DNA from: Prauserella cavernicola
Lineage (GTDB): Bacteria > Actinomycetota > Actinomycetes > Mycobacteriales > Pseudonocardiaceae
Direction: 5' to 3'
DNA: 64,000 nucleotides
Assembly: GCF_016595675.1 (NCBI RefSeq)
Contig: NZ_JAENJH010000002.1
Coordinates: 310,001 to 374,000 of the forward strand
The translations under genes and the position numbers were made by a program. The notes below the pieces were generated by a model, which had not been told where the DNA came from, did no database searches, and saw nothing but the letters and a program-made list of their open reading frames with translations. Positions 50,562 to 58,989 of the stretch are shown here, in pieces; positions within the stretch are counted from its first letter, which is position 1; each line of letters begins with the position of its first letter.

Positions 50562-50586
50562 GTTTCACCAACGGCGTACGGGGAAT
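50562..50586 (+). promoter_or_regulatory. Candidate SigF/SigB-type promoter upstream of Rv2629-like gene
   Basis: GTTTC at 50562-50566 and GGGAAT at 50581-50586 with a 14-nt spacer, close to the SigB/SigF consensus (GTTT, then GGGTA or GGGWAW). The start codon follows 33 nt later. A SigF-type sigma gene is two genes downstream. Confidence 0.5.
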
Positions 50587-50619
50587 CCACGGCCCGACAA
50601 AGTGACAAAGGAGGTACGA

Positions 50620-51717
50620 GTGGACACGACGGGGTTGCGCGAGCTGGTCACTACGGACGGTCCGTTCGCCTCTGTCTACTTCAACGACTCGCACGACACC
50701 GCCGACGCCGCCAAGCAGCTGGAGCTGCGCTGGCGCGAGGTGCGGGAGCGGCTCGAGGAACAGGGCGCGCAGCAGGCGACGCTCGACGCGATGTCCTCCG
50801 CGGTGCTCGACAGCCAGCCACCGGTGGGCCGCAGCGGCAGAGCACTGGTGGCCGCGGGCGACCGCGTGCTGGTGGACTCCGAACTGGACGCCCCGCCGGA
50901 ACACGCGGTGGCGCGGCTGTCCGAACTGCCCTACCTGGTGCCACTGGCGGAGCTGGGTGAGCGCCCGCCCGCGCACGTCGTGGTGGTGGCCGATCACGTG
51001 GGCGCCGACGTCACGGCGTTCGACATCGACGGCAACGTGGTGGACGAGCAGACCGTCGAGGGCTCCGAGAACTCCGTGCACAAGGTGCGCGGCGGCGGCC
51101 CGGCGCACCGCGACATCCAGTCACGCGCCGAGGAGACCGCCAAGCACAACATCGGCAGGATCGCCGATGTCGTGGGCGCGGTCGCGCGCGGCATCGGCGC
51201 CGGGCTCGTGGTGCTCGCCGGGGAGTCGCAGGCCCGCAAGGAGCTGCACGACGCACTGCCCGAGCAGGCGCGCCGCGTCGCCACCGAGTTGCAGTCCGGC
51301 GCCAGGAACGACAACGGCTCCGACAACGAGCTGCGCGAGCAGGTCGCCGCGTTGCTCACCAGGACCAAGCAGGCCCGTCGCGACGAGGCCGCCGAACGGT
51401 TCCGGGCCGCGTTCGGCCAGCAGCAGGGACTCGCCGTGCAGGGCCTGCAGGCCACCACGGCGGCGCTTCGGGAGGCCAACGTCGAGGTCCTGCTGGTGGG
51501 CGATCCCGGCGATGCCGAGGTGTTCACCGGCGGGGAGCCGACGCTCGTGGCGCTGCGGCGCGACGAGCTCGAGACACTCGGCGCCGACTCGATCTCCCGG
51601 CAGCGTGTCGACGAGGCACTGCCGGCCGCGGCCATCGCGGGCGCTGCGGAGATCGTGGCGACCGGCGAGACACTGGAGCCGACCGACGGCGTCGCGGCGT
51701 TGCTGCGGCACAGCTGA
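50620..51717 (+). CDS. Rv2629/Vms1-like peptidyl-tRNA hydrolase-family protein
   Basis: 365 residues from GTG 50620, because AAAGGAGG lies 5 bp upstream; GTG 50602 precedes that ribosome site and is rejected. The sequence follows Mycobacterium tuberculosis Rv2629: VDTTGLRELVTTDGPFASVYFNDSHDTADAAKQLELRWR, GRALVAAGDRVLVD, and an eRF1-like C-terminal domain with TKQARRDEAAERFRAAFGQQQGLAVQG. The family (bacterial eRF1/Vms1 relatives) is linked to ribosome quality control. Followed by rsbW and sigma factor genes. Confidence 0.82.
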   Translation: MDTTGLRELVTTDGPFASVYFNDSHDTADAAKQLELRWREVRERLEEQGAQQATLDAMSSAVLDSQPPVGRSGRALVAAGDRVLVDSELDAPPEHAVARLSELPYLVPLAELGERPPAHVVVVADHVGADVTAFDIDGNVVDEQTVEGSENSVHKVRGGGPAHRDIQSRAEETAKHNIGRIADVVGAVARGIGAGLVVLAGESQARKELHDALPEQARRVATELQSGARNDNGSDNELREQVAALLTRTKQARRDEAAERFRAAFGQQQGLAVQGLQATTAALREANVEVLLVGDPGDAEVFTGGEPTLVALRRDELETLGADSISRQRVDEALPAAAIAGAAEIVATGETLEPTDGVAALLRHS

Positions 51718-51805
51718 GCGGGGACGACAGAACCGAGAAGGGGCGGGCGCGGGTGGCTACTGTAGGCGGAAACCGTTGAACGGCAGGCATGACACCGAGG
51801 TGAAA

Positions 51806-52237
51806 GTGACCGAAACACAGCCGCCGTCGCAGGACGTCGGTGCCCAGGACGACATCGAGCTGCGACTGGGCGCGAGCCTGGTACACCTTCCCATCATTCG
51901 CTCGGTGGCGGCGAACATCGCCATGAGAGCCGACTTCGACCTGGACGCCATCTCGGACCTACGGCTCGCGGTCGATGAGGCGTGCTCCACGCTCATCACC
52001 CGCGCCGTGCCCGGCACCACGATGGTCTGCCGGTTCACGATCGACGACAACGAGCTGCGGTTCCGCGGCGCCGTCACGTCGGCCGACGACGAAGCGCCGA
52101 GCACGGCGTCCTTCGGCTGGCGCGTGCTGACGACGCTTGCCGACTCGGCGAACGCGTGGGTGGAGCCCGCCGTGCACGACGGGCAGGGCAACTGGGTCCA
52201 CGTCGAACTCGCCAAGCGAAAGCCGGAGCTTACGTGA
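51806..52237 (+). CDS. rsbW: Anti-sigma factor of the RsbW/UsfX family
   Basis: 143 residues from GTG 51806 (GAGG 5 bp before). A GHKL ATPase-type anti-sigma factor: LRLGASLVHLPIIRSVAANIAMRADFDLDAISDLRLAVDEACSTLI, the N-box with Glu and Asn-type contacts, then RGAVTSADDEAPSTASFGWRVLTTLAD. Its stop overlaps the sigma factor start (GTGA), the classical rsbW-sigF layout. An anti-anti-sigma gene is not adjacent, unlike Bacillus rsb operons. Confidence 0.88.
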   Translation: MTETQPPSQDVGAQDDIELRLGASLVHLPIIRSVAANIAMRADFDLDAISDLRLAVDEACSTLITRAVPGTTMVCRFTIDDNELRFRGAVTSADDEAPSTASFGWRVLTTLADSANAWVEPAVHDGQGNWVHVELAKRKPELT

Positions 52238-53043
52238 CCGGACCGACGACTCGCGGATCGCGCAGCCCCTCGGACGACTACGAGCACCTCACCCCGCTGT
52301 TCGGTGAGTTCGTCGAGCTCGCGGAGAACGATCCACGCCGGGCCGAGCTGCGGGATGAGCTCGTCACCGGGCACCTTCCCCTGGCCGAGCACATCGCCCA
52401 GCGGTTCTCCGGACGCGGCGTGGCCAAGGAGGACCTGGTGCAGGTCGCCAGGGTCGGGCTCATCAACGCCGTGGACCGCTTCGACCCCAGCCGGGGTTCG
52501 GACTTCCTCTCCTTCGCCGTACCCACCGTGATGGGCGAGGTGCGGCGGCACTTCCGGGACACCGGCTGGGTCATCAGGGTCCCGCGCAGGCTCAAGGAGC
52601 TGCACCTCTCGATCAACAACGCCAGCACCCAGCTCTCGCAGCGACTCGGCAGGGCCCCGACGCCGCGCGAGATCGCGGAGCACCTCGGCCTGAGCGCCGA
52701 CGAGGTCATGGAAGGCCTGGAAGCGGGCAACGCCTACCACTCGATGTCGCTGGACGAGGTGCTCTCGGGCGACACGGAGAACCTCGCACTAGGTGACACG
52801 CTGGGCGAGGAGGACGCCGCACTGGAGGGCGTGGAGAACCACGAGACGCTGCAACCGCTGGTCAGGGACCTGGCGGAGCGGGAACGCATGATCCTCGCGC
52901 TGCGCTTCGTGCACAACATGACGCAGACGCAGATCGCCGAACGCGTCGGCATCTCACAGATGCACGTCTCCCGGTTGCTCGCCCGCACGCTGGACAAACT
53001 GCGCGAGGGTCTGGTGGAGGAACCGACCGAAGACAGCCGGTAG
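52234..53043 (+). CDS. sigF: RNA polymerase sigma factor, SigF/SigB group
   Basis: 269 residues from GTG 52234. Region 2: EDLVQVARVGLINAVDRFDPSRGSDFLSFAVPTVMGEVRRHFRDTGWVIRVPRRLKEL; region 3: RLGRAPTPREIAEHLGLSADEVMEGLEA; region 4: FVHNMTQTQIAERVGISQMHVSRLLARTLDKLR. This is the group 3 SigB/SigF/SigG family of actinobacteria, used in stress and development. Held by the RsbW-like protein just upstream. SigF-type promoters are seen before the Rv2629-like and ligD genes on either side. Confidence 0.92.
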   Translation: MTGPTTRGSRSPSDDYEHLTPLFGEFVELAENDPRRAELRDELVTGHLPLAEHIAQRFSGRGVAKEDLVQVARVGLINAVDRFDPSRGSDFLSFAVPTVMGEVRRHFRDTGWVIRVPRRLKELHLSINNASTQLSQRLGRAPTPREIAEHLGLSADEVMEGLEAGNAYHSMSLDEVLSGDTENLALGDTLGEEDAALEGVENHETLQPLVRDLAERERMILALRFVHNMTQTQIAERVGISQMHVSRLLARTLDKLREGLVEEPTEDSR

Positions 53044-53044
53044 C

Positions 53045-53070
53045 GTTTCGATCGCGCACCGCTCGGGTAC
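53045..53070 (+). promoter_or_regulatory. Candidate SigF/SigB-type promoter of the LigD-Ku operon
   Basis: GTTTC at 53045-53049, 15-nt spacer, GGGTAC at 53065-53070. This fits the Streptomyces SigB consensus GNNT-N14-16-GGGTAC/T exactly. Transcription would begin near 53077, just before the ATG at 53081, giving an almost leaderless message. Confidence 0.65.
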
Positions 53071-53080
53071 CTGCTGGGGT

Positions 53081-53608
53081 ATGGCGACGAGCAATGTCCT
53101 GCGCGAGTACCACGCGAAGCGGGATCTTCCCGGTTCCGGCGATCCCGGTGAGTCCCGTCGCGGCCTGAAATCGGGAGGTCAGCGCTTCGTCGTCCAGCTC
53201 CACGACGCGTCGAGCCTGCACTTCGACTTCCGCCTGGAGATCGGCGGTGTGCTCGTGTCGTGGTCGATCCCGAAGGGCCCCTCGCTGGATCCCGGAGAGA
53301 AGCGGCTGGCGATCCGTACCGAGGACCAGCCGCTCGACCACGCGAACGGCCGGTTCGGGGCGGGCTCCGTGATCGTCTGGGACGCGGGTGAGCTGGTGAA
53401 CCGCTACGAGCACTCCCTGGAGGAGAGCCTCGACCGGGGCAGCCTCGGGATCTGGCTCGAGGGCGAGCAGCTGCACGGCGCCTTCAGGCTGGTGCGAACC
53501 AGGGGCAGCAGCCAGGAGCAGTGGCTGCTGATCAAGAAGAACGACGAGGGTGCCGCGACGCGACCGAAGGCGGTGCTCACCGGCCTCGCCAACGAGGAGC
53601 TGGTGTGA
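53081..53608 (+). CDS. ligD-PE: LigD 3'-phosphoesterase domain protein (stand-alone)
   Basis: 175 residues. The LigD phosphoesterase fold is clear: REYHAKRDLPGSGDPGESRRGLKSGGQRFVVQLHDASSLHFDFRLEIGGVLVSWSIPKGPSLDPGEKRLAIRTEDQPLDHANGRF. It includes the HDAS-HFDFR metal site and KGPSLDP. In most LigD proteins this is the middle or N-terminal domain of one chain; here it is its own gene, coupled to the ligase gene by GTGA. It trims 3' ends during non-homologous end joining. Confidence 0.9.
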   Translation: MATSNVLREYHAKRDLPGSGDPGESRRGLKSGGQRFVVQLHDASSLHFDFRLEIGGVLVSWSIPKGPSLDPGEKRLAIRTEDQPLDHANGRFGAGSVIVWDAGELVNRYEHSLEESLDRGSLGIWLEGEQLHGAFRLVRTRGSSQEQWLLIKKNDEGAATRPKAVLTGLANEELV

Positions 53609-54543
53609 CCTGGCACCAACCCATGCTGGCCACGCTCACCGATCGGTACTTCTCCGATCCGGGCTGGGTCTTCGAGCACAAGCTCGACGGAGTGCGCGCC
53701 ATCGCCGAGCGCGTGGACGGTGGCGAGCCGACGCTGTGGTCTCGCAACCACAAGCCCATGAACGCCGCCTACCCCGAACTGGTGGAAGCGCTCGCCGAGC
53801 AGGGCGGCAGTGACTTCACCGCTGACGGCGAGATCGTCGCCTTCGACGGCAACCGCACGAGCTTCGCCACGCTGCAGCCGCGCATCCACCTCACCGACCC
53901 CGCCCGCGCGAGAGCCACGGGCGTGCGGGTCTTCTACTACCTGTTCGACCTGCTGGAGTTCGGCGGCACCGACGCGCGGCCGCTGCCGTTTCGCCAGCGC
54001 AGGGAACTGCTGCGCGACGCCTTCGACTTCCACGGCCCGCTGCGCCTTTCCCAGTACCGCAACACCGACGGCGAGAAGTTCCTGCGCCAGGCGTGTGCGG
54101 ACGGCTGGGAGGGGCTCATCGCCAAGCGCGCCGACGCGCCGTACCGGGGCGGGCGCTCGCGCGACTGGCTGAAGTTCAAGTGCGTCAAGGACCAGGAGTT
54201 CGTCGTCGGTGGCTACACCGATCCCGCCGGCTCGCGCTCGGCCTTCGGCGCGCTGCTGCTGGGCTACTACGCCGACGGCGAGCTGCGCTATGCGGGCAAG
54301 GTCGGCACCGGCTTCACCGAGGCGATGCTGCGGGACGTGAAAGCCAGCCTCGACGAGCTCGCCACCACGACGTCGCCGTTCGCGGACCCGATCGCCGAAC
54401 CACGCGCCCACTGGGTCGAGCCCGAACTGGTCGCGCAGGTGGGATTCACCGAGTGGACCGGCGACGGCAGGCTGCGGCACCCCAGGTTCCAGGGGCTGCG
54501 CACCGACAAGACGGCGACCGAGGTGGTCAGGGAGTCGCCATGA
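53605..54543 (+). CDS. ligD-lig: LigD ATP-dependent DNA ligase domain protein (stand-alone)
   Basis: 312 residues from GTG 53605, overlapping the previous stop by 4 bp; the frame is open to 53521 but lies in the coding sequence before. Ligase motif I is KLDGVRA with K26 as the adenylated lysine (FEHKLDGVRAIAER). Motif III and IV appear as FYYLFDLLEF and GWEGLIAKRADAPYRGG, motif V as DWLKFKC. The C-terminal OB domain is present (EFVVGGYTDPAGSRSAFGALLLGYY). Seals double-strand breaks with Ku. Confidence 0.93.
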   Translation: MTWHQPMLATLTDRYFSDPGWVFEHKLDGVRAIAERVDGGEPTLWSRNHKPMNAAYPELVEALAEQGGSDFTADGEIVAFDGNRTSFATLQPRIHLTDPARARATGVRVFYYLFDLLEFGGTDARPLPFRQRRELLRDAFDFHGPLRLSQYRNTDGEKFLRQACADGWEGLIAKRADAPYRGGRSRDWLKFKCVKDQEFVVGGYTDPAGSRSAFGALLLGYYADGELRYAGKVGTGFTEAMLRDVKASLDELATTTSPFADPIAEPRAHWVEPELVAQVGFTEWTGDGRLRHPRFQGLRTDKTATEVVRESP

Positions 54544-55202
54544 CTGCGGTGTCCAATGCGGACAAGTTGTTCTACCCCGCCGACGGTGTCACCAAGGGCG
54601 AGTTCGTCGAGTACGTGCGAGCCCTCGAGTACCTGGCCAACCAGGCCATCATCGAGTTCCACGTGTGGCTGTCCACGATGGACTCGCTCGACCGGCCCGA
54701 TCTGCTGGTGCTCGACCTCGATCCACCCGAGGGCACGGCGACCGCGGAAGTGCGCGACGTCGCGCGCCGGGCGAGGGACCTGCTGGGCGAGCTCGGCCTC
54801 ACCCCGTTCGTCCAGGCCACTGGCGGACGCGGGTTCCACGTGGTGACACCGCTGGACACCACCACGGACTTCGACACCGCGCGCGAGCTGGCCAGGGCCG
54901 TCGCCGACCGGCTCGCCGAGAACGACCCCGAACGCCTCACCACCGCCCAGCGCAAGGACAAGCGCGGCGACCGGATCTTTCTCGACACCAACCGCAACGC
55001 CTACGGGCAGACCGTCATCGCGCCGTACTCGCTGCGCGCCCGGCCGGGCGTGCACGTGGCGACCCCGCCGGACTGGGCGGAACTGGGCAGGACCGAACCC
55101 GCCGCCTACGACCCCCGCCGCCTCGGCAGGAGACTGGCGCGCAAGGCGGACTCGTGGGCGCACATCCACGACCACGCGGCGTCGCCGTCGACGGCGTTGT
55201 AG
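54540..55202 (+). CDS. ligD-pol: LigD polymerase/primase domain protein with internal deletion
   Basis: 220 residues from an ATG overlapping the ligase stop by 4 bp. It begins like LigD-Pol (VSNADKLFYPADGVTKGEFVEYVRA) but then jumps to LEYLANQAIIEFHVWLS, omitting about 60-65 residues present in full-length family members, including the RWPNGVDxxxFFEK-type loop that contacts the template. The catalytic D59-L-D61 (VLDLDPPEG), GGRGFHVVTPL and APYSLRARPG remain. Reading frame is intact, so a shortened protein may be made, but activity is doubtful. Confidence 0.85.
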   Translation: MTAVSNADKLFYPADGVTKGEFVEYVRALEYLANQAIIEFHVWLSTMDSLDRPDLLVLDLDPPEGTATAEVRDVARRARDLLGELGLTPFVQATGGRGFHVVTPLDTTTDFDTARELARAVADRLAENDPERLTTAQRKDKRGDRIFLDTNRNAYGQTVIAPYSLRARPGVHVATPPDWAELGRTEPAAYDPRRLGRRLARKADSWAHIHDHAASPSTAL

Positions 55203-55224
55203 AGGCTGAGCTAGGGAGGCCGGC

Positions 55225-56184
55225 ATGGCACGCGCGATCTGGAGCGGGGCGTTGAACTTCGGGCTCGTGACGGTGCCCGTCGAGCTCTACAGCGCCACCG
55301 AGGACCACACCATCCACTTCCGGCAGTTCCAGCGCGGCACCTCCGACCGCATCCGGTACCGGCGCGTGAACGAGCGCACCGGCGAGGAGGTGCCCTACTC
55401 CGACATCGTGAAGGGCTACGAACTCGGCGGCGACGAGTACGTGCTGGTGGAGCCCGACGAACTCGACGAGATCGCGCCCGGCCGTTCGCGCTCACTCGAC
55501 ATCGACGCGTTCGTGGACCTCGAACAGATCGACCCGGTCTACTTCCAGCGCACCTACTGGCTCGCGCCGGCGAAGGAGGAGTTCGGGCGCGCCTACACGC
55601 TCCTGATCGAGGCGATGGCGAAGACGAACCGAGCGGGGCTCGCCCGGTTCGTCATGCGCGGCAAGGAGTACCTCGCCGCGGTGCGCGCGGGCGAGGACGT
55701 GCTGGTGCTGAACACGCTGCACTTCCCCGAGGACATCAGGGAGCCGAAGCGCGAGCTCGGCAAGCTGCCCTCCCGTGGCGACGTCAAGGCCAAGGAGGTC
55801 GACATGGCGGTGAGCCTGATCGAGTCCATGGCGCAGGAGTGGAAGCCCGACGACTACCACGACACCTACACCGAGCGGGTCGAGCGGCTCATCGACGACA
55901 AGCGGGAGGGCCGCGCGGTGACCGCGGAGGAGGCGGCCCCCGAGGCGACCAAGGTCATCGACCTGTTCGACGCGCTCTCGCGCAGCGTCGAGAGCCGCAA
56001 GCGCGGCACCAAATCTTCGCGCAAACGTTCGCGGGGGCCCGGCCTGGGCGAACTCAGCAAAGCCGACCTCGACCGGATGGCCCGCGAGGCCGGGATCAAG
56101 GGCCGCTCGACGATGAACCGCGCCGCGTTGGAGCGAGCGCTGCGGAAGGCCTCACCCGAACCGGCGGGCGAACGGGCCTCCTGA
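55225..56184 (+). CDS. ku: Non-homologous end-joining protein Ku
   Basis: 319 residues; GGAGG lies upstream of the ATG. Bacterial Ku features: ARAIWSGALNFGLVTVPVELYSATEDH at the N-terminus, the DNA-ring core RGKEYLAAVRAGEDVLVLNTLHFPEDIR and a C-terminal basic tail (KRGTKSSRKRSRGPG) followed by a short helix-extended HeH/SAP-like end (LGELSKADLDRMAREAGIKGRSTMNRAALERAL). Ku binds broken DNA ends and recruits LigD, encoded by the three genes just before it. Spacing of 22 bp suggests one operon. Confidence 0.93.
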   Translation: MARAIWSGALNFGLVTVPVELYSATEDHTIHFRQFQRGTSDRIRYRRVNERTGEEVPYSDIVKGYELGGDEYVLVEPDELDEIAPGRSRSLDIDAFVDLEQIDPVYFQRTYWLAPAKEEFGRAYTLLIEAMAKTNRAGLARFVMRGKEYLAAVRAGEDVLVLNTLHFPEDIREPKRELGKLPSRGDVKAKEVDMAVSLIESMAQEWKPDDYHDTYTERVERLIDDKREGRAVTAEEAAPEATKVIDLFDALSRSVESRKRGTKSSRKRSRGPGLGELSKADLDRMAREAGIKGRSTMNRAALERALRKASPEPAGERAS

Positions 56185-56200
56185 ACGGAGCCCGAGGCAA

Positions 56201-56206
56201 TACGAT
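56201..56206 (+). promoter_or_regulatory. Candidate -10 box for leaderless cyclase transcript
   Basis: TACGAT sits 7 nt before the GTG at 56214, the spacing expected for a transcript that begins at the start codon. No ribosome site is visible. Confidence 0.4.
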
Positions 56207-56213
56207 CTGGCGC

Positions 56214-57710
56214 GTGCGCAGGACTCGGACACCGCGGAGGTTCCACACCGTCGTGCGCACGAGTCTGGGCTTCGCCGCCCTCGGCTTCGTGTCGAGCTTC
56301 TGCGGTGCCGGGGTCGTGTTCCTGCTGCTCGTCCTGCAGGGCGTTCCCGACACGGTGGCGGGCCACGGCTGGATCATCGCGATCTGCGCAGGTGGCTACG
56401 TGCTGCTGTCGTTGCTGGTGGGCACCGCGTGGGCGGCGTTCGTGCAGCGCCGCACGGCCGTGTGGTTCGTGCTCGGCCGGGCGCCGACGCTCGACGAGGC
56501 ACGGCGAGCGCTGCGGCTGCCCGTTGACCTGGCGATCGTCACCGGCACGCTGTGGCTGGGCGGCGTCGTCCTGATCAGCGTGCTGACCTCGGTGTTCGGC
56601 ACGTGGCTCGACGCGCTGGGCGTGGCGCTGGCGATCCTGCTCGGCGGGCTCGCCACCGTCGGACTCACTTACCTGGCCGCGGAATGGGTGGCCAGGCCGG
56701 TGATGACGATGGCGCTCGCGGCGGCCCCTCCGCGCGAGACGCTGCCGACCACCGTGCTGCGCAGGCTCGTGGTCACATGGGCGCTGGCCAGCGGCGTGCC
56801 CATGGTCGGCGTGCTGGCGGTGGTGCTGCCTCCCGACCTCGGTCCCAGCGACCCGGCGTCCAGCCTCGTGGTGCTCTCGCTCATCGGGCTTGTGCTCGGC
56901 GCGCTGGCGACGGCGCTGCTGGCGCGCGCGGTGGCGGCGCCGCTGCACCACCTGCGGCTCGCGCTCGACCAGATCGCCAAGGGCCGCCGCGACATCCAGG
57001 TCGGCATCGACGACTCCAGCGAGATCGGCATGCTGCAGACGTCGGTGAACGACCTGGCCAGGGGCCTGCGCGAGCAGGAACGGCTGCGTGACCTCTTCGG
57101 CAGGCACGTCGGCGACGACGTGGTGCGGCACGCGCTGGAGTACGGCGCGTCACTGTCGGGCGACGTCCGCGACGTCACGGCCCTGTTCGTGGACGTGGTG
57201 GACTCGACGGTGCTCGCGGCGGAACTGCCGCCCGACGAGGTGGTCCGCAAGCTCAACGGCCTGTTCGCGAGCGTCGTCGACGCGGTGGGCACGCACGGCG
57301 GGCTGGTGAACAAGTTCCAGGGTGACGCGGCGCTGTGCATCTTCGGCGCCCCCACCCGGCACGCCGACCCGGCCACGGCGGCGTTGCGCGCGGCGCACGC
57401 GATCCGCGACGCCGTGTCGTCGGACGGCGAACTCGACCTCGGCATCGGCGTGGCCAAGGGCCCCGCGTTCGCGGGCCAGCTCGGCACGGCGAGCCGCTTC
57501 GAGTACACCGTCATCGGCGACGCCGTGAACGAGGCGGCCAGGCTCACCGAACACGCCAAGCAGGTGCCTGGGCGGATCCTGGCGAGCGAGGCCGTGTTCA
57601 AGGCGTCCTCGGCATCGGAACAACCGCGGTGGAACCACCACGGCACGATCCACCTGCGCGGCCGCCTCGCCCCCACCGAGACGTGGGAACCGGGACTCAG
57701 CCAGGAGTGA
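56214..57710 (+). CDS. Membrane class III adenylate/guanylate cyclase with HAMP domain
   Basis: 498 residues from GTG. Six hydrophobic segments fill about residues 15-250, then a HAMP linker (ARAVAAPLHHLRLALDQIAKGRRDIQVGIDDSSEIGMLQTSVNDLARGLREQERLRDLFGRHVG) and the cyclase domain: metal-binding VTALFVDVVDSTVLAAELP with two Asp, NKFQGDAALCIFGAP and EYTVIGDAVNEAARLTEHAK. The layout equals the mycobacterial Rv1318c/Rv1319c/Rv1320c group. The nucleotide product is likely cAMP. The 3' end overlaps the convergent fabH-like gene by 14 bp. Confidence 0.9.
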   Translation: MRRTRTPRRFHTVVRTSLGFAALGFVSSFCGAGVVFLLLVLQGVPDTVAGHGWIIAICAGGYVLLSLLVGTAWAAFVQRRTAVWFVLGRAPTLDEARRALRLPVDLAIVTGTLWLGGVVLISVLTSVFGTWLDALGVALAILLGGLATVGLTYLAAEWVARPVMTMALAAAPPRETLPTTVLRRLVVTWALASGVPMVGVLAVVLPPDLGPSDPASSLVVLSLIGLVLGALATALLARAVAAPLHHLRLALDQIAKGRRDIQVGIDDSSEIGMLQTSVNDLARGLREQERLRDLFGRHVGDDVVRHALEYGASLSGDVRDVTALFVDVVDSTVLAAELPPDEVVRKLNGLFASVVDAVGTHGGLVNKFQGDAALCIFGAPTRHADPATAALRAAHAIRDAVSSDGELDLGIGVAKGPAFAGQLGTASRFEYTVIGDAVNEAARLTEHAKQVPGRILASEAVFKASSASEQPRWNHHGTIHLRGRLAPTETWEPGLSQE

Positions 57711-58704
57711 CGTCGGGCCAGCTCAGCGCGGTCGCACCCCACGTCAGCCCCGCGCCGAACGCGCTGACCAGCACCCGGTCGCCCGCCTGCAGGGTCCCGT
57801 CGTTGACGCCGTCGACCATCGCGAGCGGGATCGACGCGGCACTGGTGTTTCCGGTGCGCTCGATGTTCACCACGAGGCTGTCGGCGGGCAGCCCGAGCTG
57901 CTTGGCCGCGGCGTGCAGGATCCGGATGTTGGCCTGGTGGCCGATGAACCGGTCGACGTCACCGACGGTCCAGCCCGCCTGCTCCATCACCGTGCGTGAG
58001 GACTCGGCCATGCGCGCGGTGGCGTGGCGGAACACCGCGGGCCCCTGCATCGTGAAGTAGTGGTCCTGCGGGGTGTCGGAGGTCTTCTGCTTCGCCCCGC
58101 CAGCGGGAACGATCAACAGCTCGGCGAGGTCGCCATCGCTGTGCAGGTCGAACGGCCCGATGGCGCCGAGCTCGTCCGGCTCACCCGCGCGCAGCACCAC
58201 GGCCCCCGCGCCGTCGCCGAAGATCGGCACGGTGCCACGGTCGTCGGGGTTGAGCAGCGTGGTGAAGGCGTCGGCGCCGATCATCAGCACCCTGTTCGCC
58301 ACTCCCGCGGAGATCAGGCCGGCAGCCGTGGCGAGTGCGTACACGAACCCGCTGCAGACGGCGTTGACGTCGAAGGCCGCGATAGGGCCGAGGCCGAGCC
58401 TGCTGGCCACCTGCGGCGCACTGGCGGGACACACCTGGTCGGGCGTGGCGGTGGCGAGGACGAGCGCGTCGACCTCACCGGAACCCGCCGAGTGCAGCGC
58501 ACGCCTGCCGGCCTCCACAGCCATGTCCACTGTGGACATTCCGGGGTCGATGACGTGCCGTTGGCCGATTCCCGTCCTGGTCCGGATCCACTCGTCGGAC
58601 GTCTCAAGGCGCCGGCTCAGTTCGTCGTTGTCGACTACGCGCGGCGGGAGCCAGCCGCCGAGACCGGCGAGCACCGCCACACCACGCGAATCGTGCGTGG
58701 GCAC
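57697..58704 (-). CDS. 3-oxoacyl-ACP synthase III (FabH-like)
   Basis: 335 residues from GTG 58704, since the GGAGG abuts an upstream ATG (58710) and gives proper spacing only to the GTG. Thiolase fold with C117 (NAVCSGF), H256 (IGHQANIR) and N286 (ERTGNTSAA) forming the KAS III triad. It condenses an acyl-CoA starter with malonyl-ACP. No fatty-acid or polyketide genes are near, so it may feed a stand-alone pathway or be the housekeeping FabH of this strain. Confidence 0.9.
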   Translation of the reverse strand: MPTHDSRGVAVLAGLGGWLPPRVVDNDELSRRLETSDEWIRTRTGIGQRHVIDPGMSTVDMAVEAGRRALHSAGSGEVDALVLATATPDQVCPASAPQVASRLGLGPIAAFDVNAVCSGFVYALATAAGLISAGVANRVLMIGADAFTTLLNPDDRGTVPIFGDGAGAVVLRAGEPDELGAIGPFDLHSDGDLAELLIVPAGGAKQKTSDTPQDHYFTMQGPAVFRHATARMAESSRTVMEQAGWTVGDVDRFIGHQANIRILHAAAKQLGLPADSLVVNIERTGNTSAASIPLAMVDGVNDGTLQAGDRVLVSAFGAGLTWGATALSWPDVTPG

Positions 58705-58989
58705 TTGCATCCTCCAGGGGCTGGCGTCGGGGAACGGGGAGACACGAAACCGGCCCCCGAACACTTGTATGGCCTACTAATCGGTAGAGGCTTCCCTTGT
58801 GAGCTATGTCTCAACGAGTGTAAACCTCCGCACCAGCCGCCCCGGGAAACGTTGGGGCAGACCGCAATACAACGGTGACACTCAACGGGGAGACGACCTA
58901 ATCCGACACCTGTTGGGAAGCCTGGAACTCGGCACGCGCAGGTCGAGGACATGGCCCCCAGCGGCCGCTCACGCCACGCACGGGGTGAC

